Assembly: GCA_001314865.1 (NCBI GenBank)
Contig: LJZR01000001.1
Location: 62,001 to 126,000, forward strand
Reading direction: 5' to 3'
DNA length: 64,000 nt
Origin: Phormidesmis priestleyi Ana
Lineage (GTDB): Bacteria; Cyanobacteriota; Cyanobacteriia; Phormidesmidales; Phormidesmidaceae
In this document: positions 8,677 through 17,549 of the stretch, piece after piece
Position numbering within the stretch: the stretch's first letter is position 1
Layout: the number at the start of each line of letters is the position of its first letter
The notes under the pieces: model-generated
The model's input: the letters and a program-made list of their open reading frames with translations, nothing else
Databases searched by the model: none
Told to the model about the DNA's origin: nothing
Translations under genes and position numbers: made by a program

Positions 8677-10779
8677 ATGACAGCAGATTCGCGGCCAGCC
8701 AAAGAGACCCTACGCTTAGCCAAGCTCAAGGGCTACAACATTTTAGATACCTTGCCTGAGCTTGCCTACGACGACATTACAGTGCTAGCCGCCCACTTGT
8801 GTGAAATGCCGACCGCGCTGGTGAGCTTAGTGGATAGCGATCGCCAATGGTTTAAGTCGCGAGTAGGTTTAAGTGCCGCTGAAACGCCCCGCAAAGTTGC
8901 ATTTTGTGATCACACCATTCAACACTCAGACATCCTCATTGTTGAAGATGCCACCCAAGATCCTCGCTTTTCGCACAATCCCCTAGTTACCGGAGACCCC
9001 TACATTCGCTTCTATGCAGGCGCGCCGCTGCTCACTCCCGATGGCTATGCGTTGGGTTCGCTCTGTGTCATTGACTATCAACCACGGCGTTTAACCCAGC
9101 ATCAGCAGCAGGGCCTTCTGATCCTGAGCCGACAGGTAGTGGCCCAAATGGAGCTGCGCTTGCATGCCCAACAGCTAAAACTAGCCAACAACCATTTAGA
9201 GCGACGGGTGAGTGAACGTACCGCCCGGCTGACCTCAGCGCTTAGTCGCTTACTCAAGGCGCAAAACCAGCTGCTCAAGCGAGAGGCGGCACTACGCCAC
9301 AATTCATTACATGATCCGCTCACGGGCCTGCCCAACCGCAGCTATTTTTCACAGCGATTAGAGCAGGCTATTCAGCTTGCGAGCCGTCAGCCCAAGCATT
9401 TATACGCTGTCCTCTTTATTGATTTGGACAACTTCAAACCGGTCAATGACACACTCGGCCATGATATGGGGGATGAATTGCTGCGCTTAGTGGCCAGCCA
9501 AATCAAGCAACCACTGCGTAAGAGCGATTTGGTCGCGCGGCTTGGCGGCGACGAGTTTGCGGTCTTGCTAGACAATATTCCGAACGAAAAACACGCGATT
9601 GTTGTGGTTCAGCGGCTACAGGAGCAGCTCAAGCAGCCTTTTACCCTTGGTACGCAGCAGGTATCTATTGGCGCTAGCATCGGGATTACCTTTAGCCATC
9701 AGGGCTATAGTCAGCCAGAGGCCGCTATCAGAGATGCCGATGTGGCGATGTATCAAGCTAAAAAACGAGCCAAAAAACAGGCTCAAAATCGGCTGCGATC
9801 GCAGCTCAACCCGATCAAGCAGCCGTCTACTCAGCCCTCTTCTGACGGGTCGGAAGCCTCTGATAAGGCTGATAAGGCGGCTAAGGCAGCTAAGGCGGCT
9901 AAGGCACCTATCCTGATTCAACCCGAGTCGTCTGTTACCGAGCAGCACTTTGTGGTGTTCAATGTAGACGCTCAGACTCAAAGCAAAAGCGAACAAGCGC
10001 TCAAAAATGAACTGCACCAAGCTGTTGTACAAGATCAGTTTCAGCTTTATTATCAGCCCATTTTCGATTTGACCCTAGGCTCGTCAGATCCCCGCCCAGC
10101 CCAACCCATCACCGGGTTTGAAGTGCTGTTGCGTTGGCAGCATCCCACGCGCGGCTGCCTCCGAGCCGAAAATTTCATTGAACTGGCTGAATCCATCGGC
10201 ATTGTACGCCAGCTGGGCAAAAAAATAATTCACACCGCCTGCAAGCAAATCAAACAATGGCGATCGCGCCACCACTGTCAAAATTTATCCCTTCACATCA
10301 ACCTGTCTCTCTCACAGCTGATGAGCCTAGAACTGCTCTCACAATGGGAGGCAGAACTAGCCCAGCATCAGCTACCGCCTTCGGCTTGTCAGCTAGAAAT
10401 TACAGAAAACTTGCTGCTCAGCAATAATCCAACCGTCATGACAACGCTCCAGGGAATTCAACAGCTAGGCATGGGGCTTTGTGTTGATAACTTTGGTCGG
10501 GGTCATACCTCTTTAAGTCGGCTCCATCAGCTCAATGTCAGCACGCTCAAAATAGATCGCACTTTTGTGAAAGAACTCACCCATTTAGAGGAAACAGATA
10601 TCGTCAAAACCATCCTTGACCTGGGGCGGAGCGCTGATATCACGGTCATTGCCAAAGGAATTGAAACGTCACAACAGCTAAAAACGCTGCTAGGGCTAGA
10701 CTGTCGTCTGGGGCAAGGGTTTTGGCTAGCTGAACCGATGGAGGCGATCGCGATCAACCCCATTTTGCTCGCCCGTTAA
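8677..10779 (+). CDS. GAF-GGDEF-EAL cyclic-di-GMP protein, probably cyclase-active with a degenerate EAL domain
   Basis: This 700-residue signalling protein has an N-terminal GAF sensor (about 20-165), a short coiled linker (165-210), a GGDEF domain (about 212-370), a low-complexity Lys/Ala linker and an EAL domain (about 445-695). The cyclase site is intact (GGDEF 290-294) and so is the product-inhibition site RxxD (281-284), so it should make c-di-GMP and be feedback-inhibited. In the EAL domain, E482, N542, E577, K625 and Q680 are present, but the DDFG motif reads DNFG (604-607) and the AEG-x-E motif reads AKGIE with Lys at 660. Both changes fall on residues used for metal binding or catalysis, so phosphodiesterase activity is probably lost or weak and the domain may bind c-di-GMP instead. 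The GAF input signal is unknown. Confidence 0.9.
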   Translation: MTADSRPAKETLRLAKLKGYNILDTLPELAYDDITVLAAHLCEMPTALVSLVDSDRQWFKSRVGLSAAETPRKVAFCDHTIQHSDILIVEDATQDPRFSHNPLVTGDPYIRFYAGAPLLTPDGYALGSLCVIDYQPRRLTQHQQQGLLILSRQVVAQMELRLHAQQLKLANNHLERRVSERTARLTSALSRLLKAQNQLLKREAALRHNSLHDPLTGLPNRSYFSQRLEQAIQLASRQPKHLYAVLFIDLDNFKPVNDTLGHDMGDELLRLVASQIKQPLRKSDLVARLGGDEFAVLLDNIPNEKHAIVVVQRLQEQLKQPFTLGTQQVSIGASIGITFSHQGYSQPEAAIRDADVAMYQAKKRAKKQAQNRLRSQLNPIKQPSTQPSSDGSEASDKADKAAKAAKAAKAPILIQPESSVTEQHFVVFNVDAQTQSKSEQALKNELHQAVVQDQFQLYYQPIFDLTLGSSDPRPAQPITGFEVLLRWQHPTRGCLRAENFIELAESIGIVRQLGKKIIHTACKQIKQWRSRHHCQNLSLHINLSLSQLMSLELLSQWEAELAQHQLPPSACQLEITENLLLSNNPTVMTTLQGIQQLGMGLCVDNFGRGHTSLSRLHQLNVSTLKIDRTFVKELTHLEETDIVKTILDLGRSADITVIAKGIETSQQLKTLLGLDCRLGQGFWLAEPMEAIAINPILLAR
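9853..9912 (+). repeat. In-frame coding repeat (GCTAAGGCG/GCAGCTAAG units) in the domain linker
   Basis: Imperfect 9-bp units encode the Lys-Ala-Ala run between the GGDEF and EAL domains, residues about 396-410. It lengthens a flexible linker without breaking the frame. Confidence 0.7.
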
Positions 10780-10791
10780 CTCACCCGTTAG
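10768..10791. repeat. 12-bp duplication carrying the stop codon of the GGDEF-EAL gene
   Basis: CTCGCCCGTTAA (ending in the plus-strand stop at 10777-10779) is followed directly by CTCACCCGTTAG. The period is a multiple of three, so a second stop lies in frame. The second copy also supplies the TAA stop of the convergent lnt gene at 10788-10790. Confidence 0.75.
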
Positions 10792-12359
10792 CGCCTGCCA
10801 AACCCAACCGCCATGATTGCGGCCACAAGCAAGAGGGGCGTTAGCCAATCACCCCAGCGCACATAGGGCGTGAGTGTTTGTCGGCGATAAATCGTTTCTA
10901 GGCGCGCTGCATAGTAATTCGGTTCCGACAGCCAGTGCGATCGCCCTTGATGATCAACCACACCCGAAATACCGGTATTGGTCACCCGCGCTGCCCATCG
11001 ATCAGTCTCTACCGCCCGCATCACATCTTGAGCATGGTGCTGCATCATCTGCCGAGGCGAATAAGGATCGTTATTAGAAGCCGTCACAATAGCCTGCCCA
11101 CCCCGAGCGACCTGCTGTCGAAACAGCTCAGCAAAGGCTGACTCATAGCAAATCCCCGCAGCCATTGGCCCTATCGGCGTTTCTAGCATCTGCTGAAAGG
11201 TTCCAGGCACCATGCTCGCAGCAAACGGTGAAAATCGGCCAACAATGGGATATAGCACTTTTTCAAACGGTATATATTCGCCCAACGGAACCAGCTTTAC
11301 CTTGTTGTAGCGTCCGCCGACTTCACCCTCAGGTGTCAGCGTTAGCAGGCTTTGCGTAATCGGCGTGCTCCTATCGTCAATAATCTGCGGCACAAAAGTT
11401 CCAAGCACTAGCGGCACATCTCTATTGGCAACCGCCCGCACAAACAAATTGCGATCTTGTAAAAAGGCATCCCACTCCTGGGGAATCGCGCCTTCTGGCG
11501 TAATGACCAAATCTGCACCTTGATCCACGAGCGCTTCATATCCGTCTAAATAAATTTGGCGCGAGGCTTGGATACCTTGTCCGGTCATCTTTTGACTTGT
11601 CGGTACGTTCCCTTGAATGAGACCGACGGAGATCGCCTCATCAGGCCGATCTGCGAGCGAGCGACTATAGAGCCCAAACCCAAGCAAATGCACACCTATA
11701 AAAAGGCACACAGTCAAAATGGCAGCTCGTCGGTCAAATTCTCTCACTAGCGGCTGCCAATAGCTCTGTGAATAGCGGCCAATCGCCTCTGCGATGCCAC
11801 CATTTACCGCGACAATCGCCGCCGTTACAGTTATTGGCCCGGCCAGTTGGCCTAAATGCAATGCCAGCAGATTATATGGACTTTGCGTATAGCTCAACGA
11901 TGACCAATACAGCGGCCCTTGGCTCCACACCCATTCCACAGCGCACCACAGCGCGGTTCCTAGCAGCACGCGAGTCGCGCCTTTAACCGGCTGCCATTTG
12001 GTTATAGCCAGCATCAGTGCCATCCAGGTCATGCCAATGGCTGCGCCCCAAAGCGTGATAAATACCCAAGCAAATAGCGCGATCGCAACGCTACCCAGCC
12101 AAGGAACCCCCATCCACATCATCGGATGCAGCCCTGTTATCCAAGAGAGCGCAGTGCCATGGTAGGCGATGCCCCAAATTGCTGTGTAGGCCAATGCTCG
12201 GCGAAAAGACTGGCGAGGACGCTGAGCAACTTGCCAAAGCGGCACCAGCGCAAACCATGCCAAAGGCCAAGCGTTTACAGGCGCAAGGCCCATCATGAGC
12301 CCGCTGCCAATAAGGATCAGCCCTGTTCGATCCCAACCCTTTACGCCAGCATTTATCAC
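10788..12359 (-). CDS. lnt: Apolipoprotein N-acyltransferase
   Basis: This 523-residue inner-membrane enzyme adds the third acyl chain to the N-terminal Cys of lipoproteins. The N-terminal 230 residues hold six or seven hydrophobic helices; the C-terminal half is a nitrilase-type periplasmic domain with the catalytic triad visible as Glu289 (VITPEGAIP), Lys353 (YNKVKLVPLGEYIPF) and Cys404 (AGICYESAF). Length and order are those of the family. The reading frame opens with GTG at 12359; a weak purine stretch lies almost against it. Two predicted lipoproteins nearby (14485-16197 and 16288-17307) are plausible substrates. The gene converges on the GGDEF-EAL gene with an 8-bp gap. Confidence 0.95.
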   Translation of the reverse strand: MINAGVKGWDRTGLILIGSGLMMGLAPVNAWPLAWFALVPLWQVAQRPRQSFRRALAYTAIWGIAYHGTALSWITGLHPMMWMGVPWLGSVAIALFAWVFITLWGAAIGMTWMALMLAITKWQPVKGATRVLLGTALWCAVEWVWSQGPLYWSSLSYTQSPYNLLALHLGQLAGPITVTAAIVAVNGGIAEAIGRYSQSYWQPLVREFDRRAAILTVCLFIGVHLLGFGLYSRSLADRPDEAISVGLIQGNVPTSQKMTGQGIQASRQIYLDGYEALVDQGADLVITPEGAIPQEWDAFLQDRNLFVRAVANRDVPLVLGTFVPQIIDDRSTPITQSLLTLTPEGEVGGRYNKVKLVPLGEYIPFEKVLYPIVGRFSPFAASMVPGTFQQMLETPIGPMAAGICYESAFAELFRQQVARGGQAIVTASNNDPYSPRQMMQHHAQDVMRAVETDRWAARVTNTGISGVVDHQGRSHWLSEPNYYAARLETIYRRQTLTPYVRWGDWLTPLLLVAAIMAVGFGRR

Positions 12360-12414
12360 CTTTAGAGTCTCAACTTATTGATATAATTCGTTCTCAGCTT
12401 AGCTAAAAGCATGC

Positions 12415-12503
12415 ACAAGACACCCTAATCTCAAGACATCCTAATTTCAAGACATTCCCGCCTCAAAACATCCCAACCTCAAAACATCCCAACCTCAACA
12501 AGA
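12415..12503. repeat. CTCAAGACATCCCAAC-type tandem repeat upstream of argJ
   Basis: About five imperfect 17-bp units (CAAGACATCCTAATCT to CAAAACATCCCAACCT) fill the spacer between the divergent lnt and argJ genes, ending 12 bp before the argJ ATG. The last two units are nearly identical. Confidence 0.75.
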
Positions 12504-12515
12504 GCAGCAGTAACC

Positions 12516-13859
12516 ATGGCAGACTGGCAGGTCATCGAAGGCGGCGTGAGCGCACCCAAAGGCTTTCGGGCAGCAGGCATTACCGCAGGACTCAAGCCTT
12601 CAGGCGCGCCAGATCTTGCCTTAATTTTTTCTGACTGTGATGCGATCGCCGCCGGCGTCTTCACCACTAGCCAGGTTCGCGCCGCTTGCGTTGACTACTG
12701 CCAAAATTTACTTGAAGAAAAGCCAGCCGCGCGTGCCATCCTGTGCAACGCAGGTCAGGCCAATGCCTGCACAGGTGAACAGGGCAATCAAGATGCGATC
12801 GCCAGCGCCGAATCTTTAGCCGCTGCACTTGGCATTTCTGCCAACGAAATCTTAACCGCCTCAACTGGCGTCATTGGCCAGCGGCTCAAAATAGATCTGC
12901 TCAAAGCAGGCATCCCGACCCTGGTTCAAGCGCTCTCACCCGAGGGTTCCGACCAGGCCGCTCGGGCGATTGTCACCACCGATTTAGTCACCAAATCAAT
13001 CGCGCTAGAAACTCAAATCGGCGATCGCCCCATCCGCATCGGCGGCATTGCCAAAGGATCGGGGATGATTCACCCCAACATGGCCACCATGCTGGCCTTT
13101 GTCACCTGCGATGCAGCCGTATCGCCTCAGCTCTGGCAAGACATGCTTCGCCGCGCCACCGAAAAAAGCTTCAACCAAATTACGGTCGATGGCGACACCA
13201 GCACCAACGATTGCCTAATTGCACTGGCCAATGGCGAATCACGCACGCCTGCAATCACCGCAGCTGGCCCCGAAGCCGACCGGCTAGAAGCAATGCTCAC
13301 CGCCGTGTGCGTTCACTTAGCCAAATCCATTGCACGCGACGGCGAAGGTGCAACCTGCTTAATAGAGGTCACAGTCACAGGGGCGATGAGCGATCGCGCC
13401 GCCAGCCAAATCGCTCGCACCATTGCCGGATCTTCCCTAGTAAAGTCCGCCATTTTTGGCCGCGATCCTAATTGGGGTCGGATTGCTGGCGCCGCCGGGC
13501 GCGCTGGCACGCCTTTCGACCAAAGTGATCTCTCTATTTCGCTAGGCAACTTCAATCTCATGAACAGCGGCACACCTCAACCCTTCGACAGAGCCGCAGC
13601 CAGCGCCTACCTCACCCAACAGTCCGAGCGCAGTACGCTTGCCATGTCCCAAATTTTGCTCACCAGCATCCAGCAAAGCAACGATTTACTAGTCGCCGAA
13701 ACCCTTCAACCCTTCAACCGACAGGCACTTGAGATAGAGTCTTTATCTCATCCTGTGCAAATTAACGTGAGTGTCGGCAATGGCCCCGGAACCGGAATGG
13801 CTTGGGGCTGCGACTTAAGCTACGACTACGTGAAGATCAACGCAGAATACACCACATAG
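12516..13859 (+). CDS. argJ: Bifunctional glutamate N-acetyltransferase/amino-acid acetyltransferase ArgJ
   Basis: This 447-residue precursor of the arginine pathway enzyme transfers acetyl from N-acetylornithine to glutamate and may also use acetyl-CoA. Family motifs are clear: GVFTTSQVRAACV, ILCNAGQANACTG, LTASTGVIGQ, and the self-cleavage site MATML, where Thr191 becomes the N-terminal nucleophile of the beta chain. The tail contains GNGPGTGMAWGCDLSYDYV, the usual C-terminus. ATG 12516 starts directly after an upstream tandem repeat. The stop TAG is followed by ACATAG, giving a second in-frame stop. Confidence 0.97.
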   Translation: MADWQVIEGGVSAPKGFRAAGITAGLKPSGAPDLALIFSDCDAIAAGVFTTSQVRAACVDYCQNLLEEKPAARAILCNAGQANACTGEQGNQDAIASAESLAAALGISANEILTASTGVIGQRLKIDLLKAGIPTLVQALSPEGSDQAARAIVTTDLVTKSIALETQIGDRPIRIGGIAKGSGMIHPNMATMLAFVTCDAAVSPQLWQDMLRRATEKSFNQITVDGDTSTNDCLIALANGESRTPAITAAGPEADRLEAMLTAVCVHLAKSIARDGEGATCLIEVTVTGAMSDRAASQIARTIAGSSLVKSAIFGRDPNWGRIAGAAGRAGTPFDQSDLSISLGNFNLMNSGTPQPFDRAAASAYLTQQSERSTLAMSQILLTSIQQSNDLLVAETLQPFNRQALEIESLSHPVQINVSVGNGPGTGMAWGCDLSYDYVKINAEYTT

Positions 13860-14484
13860 ACATAGCTTTCAAGAGCTAGCTTTCAAGAGCTAGTCTTCAA
13901 TACAGCCAAGCATTCCTGCCCCATGAAACTTTTTCAGCCACGTACTCGTCTACTAGACGGGTGCCTACTTTTAGCAAGGATTTAATTTACCAGGATTCAA
14001 TCCTAGTTAGAGCCAGCTATTTAGAGCTAGCCCCATTCAGCGCCGATTAAGAACCAAATTAAACGGGCTGATCATCCTCATCCATAAATGTTCCAATCAA
14101 ACCAATCACATCATGGAAAGTTTAGAATTTCGAGTGATGTATAAAATTACTCACATTATATCCGGAAATCGTAAGTATTTTTTCAGATAGCTAGGTATAA
14201 TTGCTAGCAAGCAAATATCAGTGATCACGTATTAGCGATACTAGCAATAGCAATTGAGTTAGTAGCATCAGGACATCGGGGTTAGTTTCACTGTTTTCTC
14301 TACATTCGCCTACTTACACACTTAGTTATGTATGAGCGCGATTTATGTTAAGTGCGATTCATGACTTCCTTACTTAGATTGATCTAGTAACTACAGGCAT
14401 TTTCAGTCAAATAATTCATCTCAAATAATTCATCTCAAGTAATTCAACAGTTTTGAAGACGCCAAGCCGGAGAGTCGAGAGTTC
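13860..14484. other. 625-bp intergenic region, AT-rich, no gene seen
   Basis: Holds a two-and-a-half-copy 14-bp direct repeat (AGCTTTCAAGAGCT at 13864-13877 and 13878-13891), small direct repeats near 14408-14445 (AATAATTCATCTCA), and the likely promoter and leader of the lipoprotein gene that begins at 14485. Six-frame reading shows only fragments without ribosome sites. No tRNA-like or riboswitch-like fold is apparent by eye. Confidence 0.5.
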
Positions 14485-16197
14485 ATGCGTAAAGTTACTG
14501 CCTCAGCCGTCATACTTACTGCCCTAACAGGCTGCAGCCAAAGTAGTATTCCGAGCACTCAGTGGAGCTTTAAAGTTCCTTCAGAGACCGAAGTCACGGA
14601 GGCGCAACAAGAGGGTCAGGCCAACACCGCCCAATCTGGCCCGATTGAAAACAGCTTAGACGACTCACAGATCTTGGCAGAAGCCCGTTTAGCCGTCGGT
14701 AGATCGTCTCGGTCAGAGAACGGTCGAATCATGGGGCCCGCTTTTGAGCAGCCTGAAACCGATGGTTTCATCAATTCAAAAGCAAGAACGAATATCTCCA
14801 CCGCTAACAGTTATAACAACAGCGATCTATCTGCTCGTGAAACTGATAGCCCAACCAGTGGTTTCAGTTTCCCCCGACCACCTGCTCGCCCCGATCCGGT
14901 CGCCGAGGTTCGAGAGTATTTACGAACCAATAGTCCTACTGCGCTTACCAGCCGCGCACCTTACAATTCTCAGGTTTACCTATCTAGTGTGCCGCTTCTC
15001 AAGCAGGACTACAATTTGTCTGGCTCTGTCACAGAAAGCACACTCAACTACGGGAATGATTTGGGAGAAAACTTTTCCAAAGCAACATCAACCCCTATTA
15101 CAGAGCCTATTGACCTTAGCTTGACCGGCTCTTCAATAGACAACAGACCAAATAACACATTCAACGAAGGCCAGTTTGCGCAAGATTACTCTGCACTTGT
15201 ACTCCCAAATATCAGCGCTGGTGTTGACACTAGTAGCTTTTTTGAAAGCAGTCTCGACGATAATGCGCTGCCTCAGCTAGCTCCTACCGTCCCGACTAAC
15301 AACGACTCAACCCTAGTAAACGCTCGCTCAGCAGGCATCTCTCTACAACCGGTTCCGTCTTCCGATGCCACCGCTGAGGATATTCCGATTGGTACCGCCA
15401 TCTTGAACAATCTTCAGAGTTCATCGAACCTAGAGATGGCGGCTGACGAAACTGTGCCAGCTCCAGCGATGAGGGAGGCTACTGTTGTAGCGCCCGTTGT
15501 AGCGCCCGCTGTGGTCGCTTCCTCTACCGATGGGCTAGCGACCCCGTCGATTTCCCGTCTCAGTCAGACTATGCCTGAGCGGGAAATGTCTCCACTGGTT
15601 GCCAGCTATCGTGCTGGCAGAAAAATGCCCCAACTCAGCGACTCTGGCACTCTGGTCGGCCCCTCTCCTGAAGCAGAATCTGGCGTTCCTGCATCCAGTG
15701 TTCCTACTTCACCTGAAGAACCTAGCCAATCTTTTAACCCGCCTGCCTTATCTCCTTCATCACCCCTATTAGAAGGATTGAGGAGTAACAAGGCTTTGGA
15801 ATCGTCGTCGCAGATGACAGTTTATGTACCGATCGCAGAGACGATGCCCTCAGATACCTCAGCGACTTTGGTTAAAGATGCCGTCAACAAGGTCAGCACA
15901 GAGGTATCTACCTTAGATTTCATTGACGAAATTGCTCAGGAAGATGTTTTTTCCTCGGTGCTCAGTTCAGCCGCACTGCTTAACAGCCAGCCAGCTAAAG
16001 CCGGTTTACCAGCCGCCAATTCAGTTGATTCGGCTGCAGCCGACGAAAGTGCTTCAGGCGCAATAGCTTTTGACATTTTTGATAAGCTAAGTGCCGCTGA
16101 CAGCGAGGTTCATCGTGCTAAGGCTCGTCGTGCTGAACTGACCTTGGCAACTAGCCATCAAAAAAACACTAATCGTCATCGATTGAGTTGGCTGTAA
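14485..16197 (+). CDS. Low-complexity predicted lipoprotein of unknown function
   Basis: This 570-residue protein begins with a short signal peptide ending in the lipobox LTGC (Cys16), so it should be lipidated and exported. The rest is rich in Ser, Ala, Pro, Thr and acidic residues with no recognisable domain, no Cys beyond the lipobox and little predicted secondary structure. Short Ala/Val/Pro repeats (VVAPVVAPAVVA) occur near residue 335. A purine-rich site (GGAGAG) precedes ATG 14485. The only Arg/Lys-rich stretch is at the very C-terminus. It converges on the retropepsin-like lipoprotein gene; whether the protease acts on it is unknown. Confidence 0.7.
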   Translation: MRKVTASAVILTALTGCSQSSIPSTQWSFKVPSETEVTEAQQEGQANTAQSGPIENSLDDSQILAEARLAVGRSSRSENGRIMGPAFEQPETDGFINSKARTNISTANSYNNSDLSARETDSPTSGFSFPRPPARPDPVAEVREYLRTNSPTALTSRAPYNSQVYLSSVPLLKQDYNLSGSVTESTLNYGNDLGENFSKATSTPITEPIDLSLTGSSIDNRPNNTFNEGQFAQDYSALVLPNISAGVDTSSFFESSLDDNALPQLAPTVPTNNDSTLVNARSAGISLQPVPSSDATAEDIPIGTAILNNLQSSSNLEMAADETVPAPAMREATVVAPVVAPAVVASSTDGLATPSISRLSQTMPEREMSPLVASYRAGRKMPQLSDSGTLVGPSPEAESGVPASSVPTSPEEPSQSFNPPALSPSSPLLEGLRSNKALESSSQMTVYVPIAETMPSDTSATLVKDAVNKVSTEVSTLDFIDEIAQEDVFSSVLSSAALLNSQPAKAGLPAANSVDSAAADESASGAIAFDIFDKLSAADSEVHRAKARRAELTLATSHQKNTNRHRLSWL

Positions 16198-16287
16198 GCG
16201 CTGTTTTATTCCTAACTCACGACGCATCATGCCCCAACAATTATTGCTAGCATTTATTGCCAAGCATTGGCTTTCGGGGCTTCCACT

Positions 16288-17307
16288 TTACTCAGCGACA
16301 ACTAACTCTACACTCGCTTCCCGAATAGTTACGTCATAACCTCTTAAAAAGTCGTTACCTAATAGACCAATATTGATCGCATCCCCAATACCGACCTTGG
16401 CGTTTTGCAGTGTGACTGTCCCCATGGAGATAGAACGCATCTGGCCTAAGTCAAAGCTGACATTGTTTGCACCAGCCGTGGCAGCCAGCATTCTTTCGGT
16501 TGGGATCACGCCCAAATCGCTCGCCATCCGCCGTGTAATCAACGTTCGACTCGCGCCCGTATCCAAAATCATTTCGTAGCTTTGCTGATCGTTAAACGTC
16601 ACTCGTACGACTGGCGTTCCATGTAGGCGGCGAACAATGGGCACTTGTATGCCGCCTGCATGATTGTTATTGCGACTGTTGCTAGGGGGAACTGCTGTGA
16701 TAGCCGTTCTCGTTCGGTTGGCGCTAGTGGCTTGGTTGTTGCTAGGGTTAATTGAGGATGTTGTATTGGCTGCTGATATGTTTGGATCAACAACACGAGG
16801 ACGAACAGCAGTCGCAATATGAGTAGGCAATGGAGTATTGACTGACTGTTGCAAGGCTTTCAGCTTCGCGTTGGCAAAGTCAGCATTGCGAACATATTCA
16901 GGTATTTTTTGTTGCGCGATCGCATATCGTTCGCTTTTAGCACTAACTTTTTGGAGCTGCTCAGCTGCTCGCTGCCAGCGATTTGCAATCAGGCTCCAAT
17001 CATCAGGCGACACTGCTGACTGGCTTAGATAATTAGCACTAGAAGCTAAATTGATACCTTCTTGATAGGCAGAATCAGAGGTTTCGCTCAGGCTTACAGC
17101 CGATTCGGCATTATTATCGGTTGCTTGAGCAACTGATGACATCTGGCCAGTGTCGCTGTCTGTTTCAGGGGGATCTGCTGATGAGTTACTGAGCGATGCT
17201 ATATCACCGTTCTGCTCTGCGCCCGGTGAAGATACGCAGGCGAAACAGACCAAGCCGACAAAACTGGGCAATAATATGAAGCGGTAAAGAGACGAAAACT
17301 TGCCCAT
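16288..17307 (-). CDS. Retropepsin-like aspartic protease with lipoprotein-type signal
   Basis: This 339-residue protein has an N-terminal hydrophobic segment with a lipobox-like FACVSS (about residues 22-27), then a 180-residue Ser/Asn-rich and helical spacer, then a single retroviral-type aspartic protease domain (about 225-335). The active site is ILDTGASRTLI, and a later ILGND-like strand reads GLLGNDFLRG, both hallmarks of the DTGA/retropepsin fold that works as a homodimer. The substrate is unknown. The protein should sit in the periplasm or on a membrane. It is transcribed alone, towards the neighbouring low-complexity lipoprotein. Confidence 0.85.
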   Translation of the reverse strand: MGKFSSLYRFILLPSFVGLVCFACVSSPGAEQNGDIASLSNSSADPPETDSDTGQMSSVAQATDNNAESAVSLSETSDSAYQEGINLASSANYLSQSAVSPDDWSLIANRWQRAAEQLQKVSAKSERYAIAQQKIPEYVRNADFANAKLKALQQSVNTPLPTHIATAVRPRVVDPNISAANTTSSINPSNNQATSANRTRTAITAVPPSNSRNNNHAGGIQVPIVRRLHGTPVVRVTFNDQQSYEMILDTGASRTLITRRMASDLGVIPTERMLAATAGANNVSFDLGQMRSISMGTVTLQNAKVGIGDAINIGLLGNDFLRGYDVTIREASVELVVAE

Positions 17308-17549
17308 GAGAGATACTTTAACTATCTCACATTAAAATTCCCTGACCTGTTAGATCCTTTGCTCGCGCCTTATACGGATATTATTAGTGAGGATCTGTCA
17401 AGATCAGTGTTTTCAGCCGAGCCTGATGCTGTTTTTCCTAGCCCAGGTCAAGCTTTTTAAGCAGCTTTAAGCAACTTGCTGAGGCATTTCCTCGATCTCC
17501 AACCTTTTTCCGTACTGACTGCTCCTTATCTAGCTTTTTAGCTCTCACT

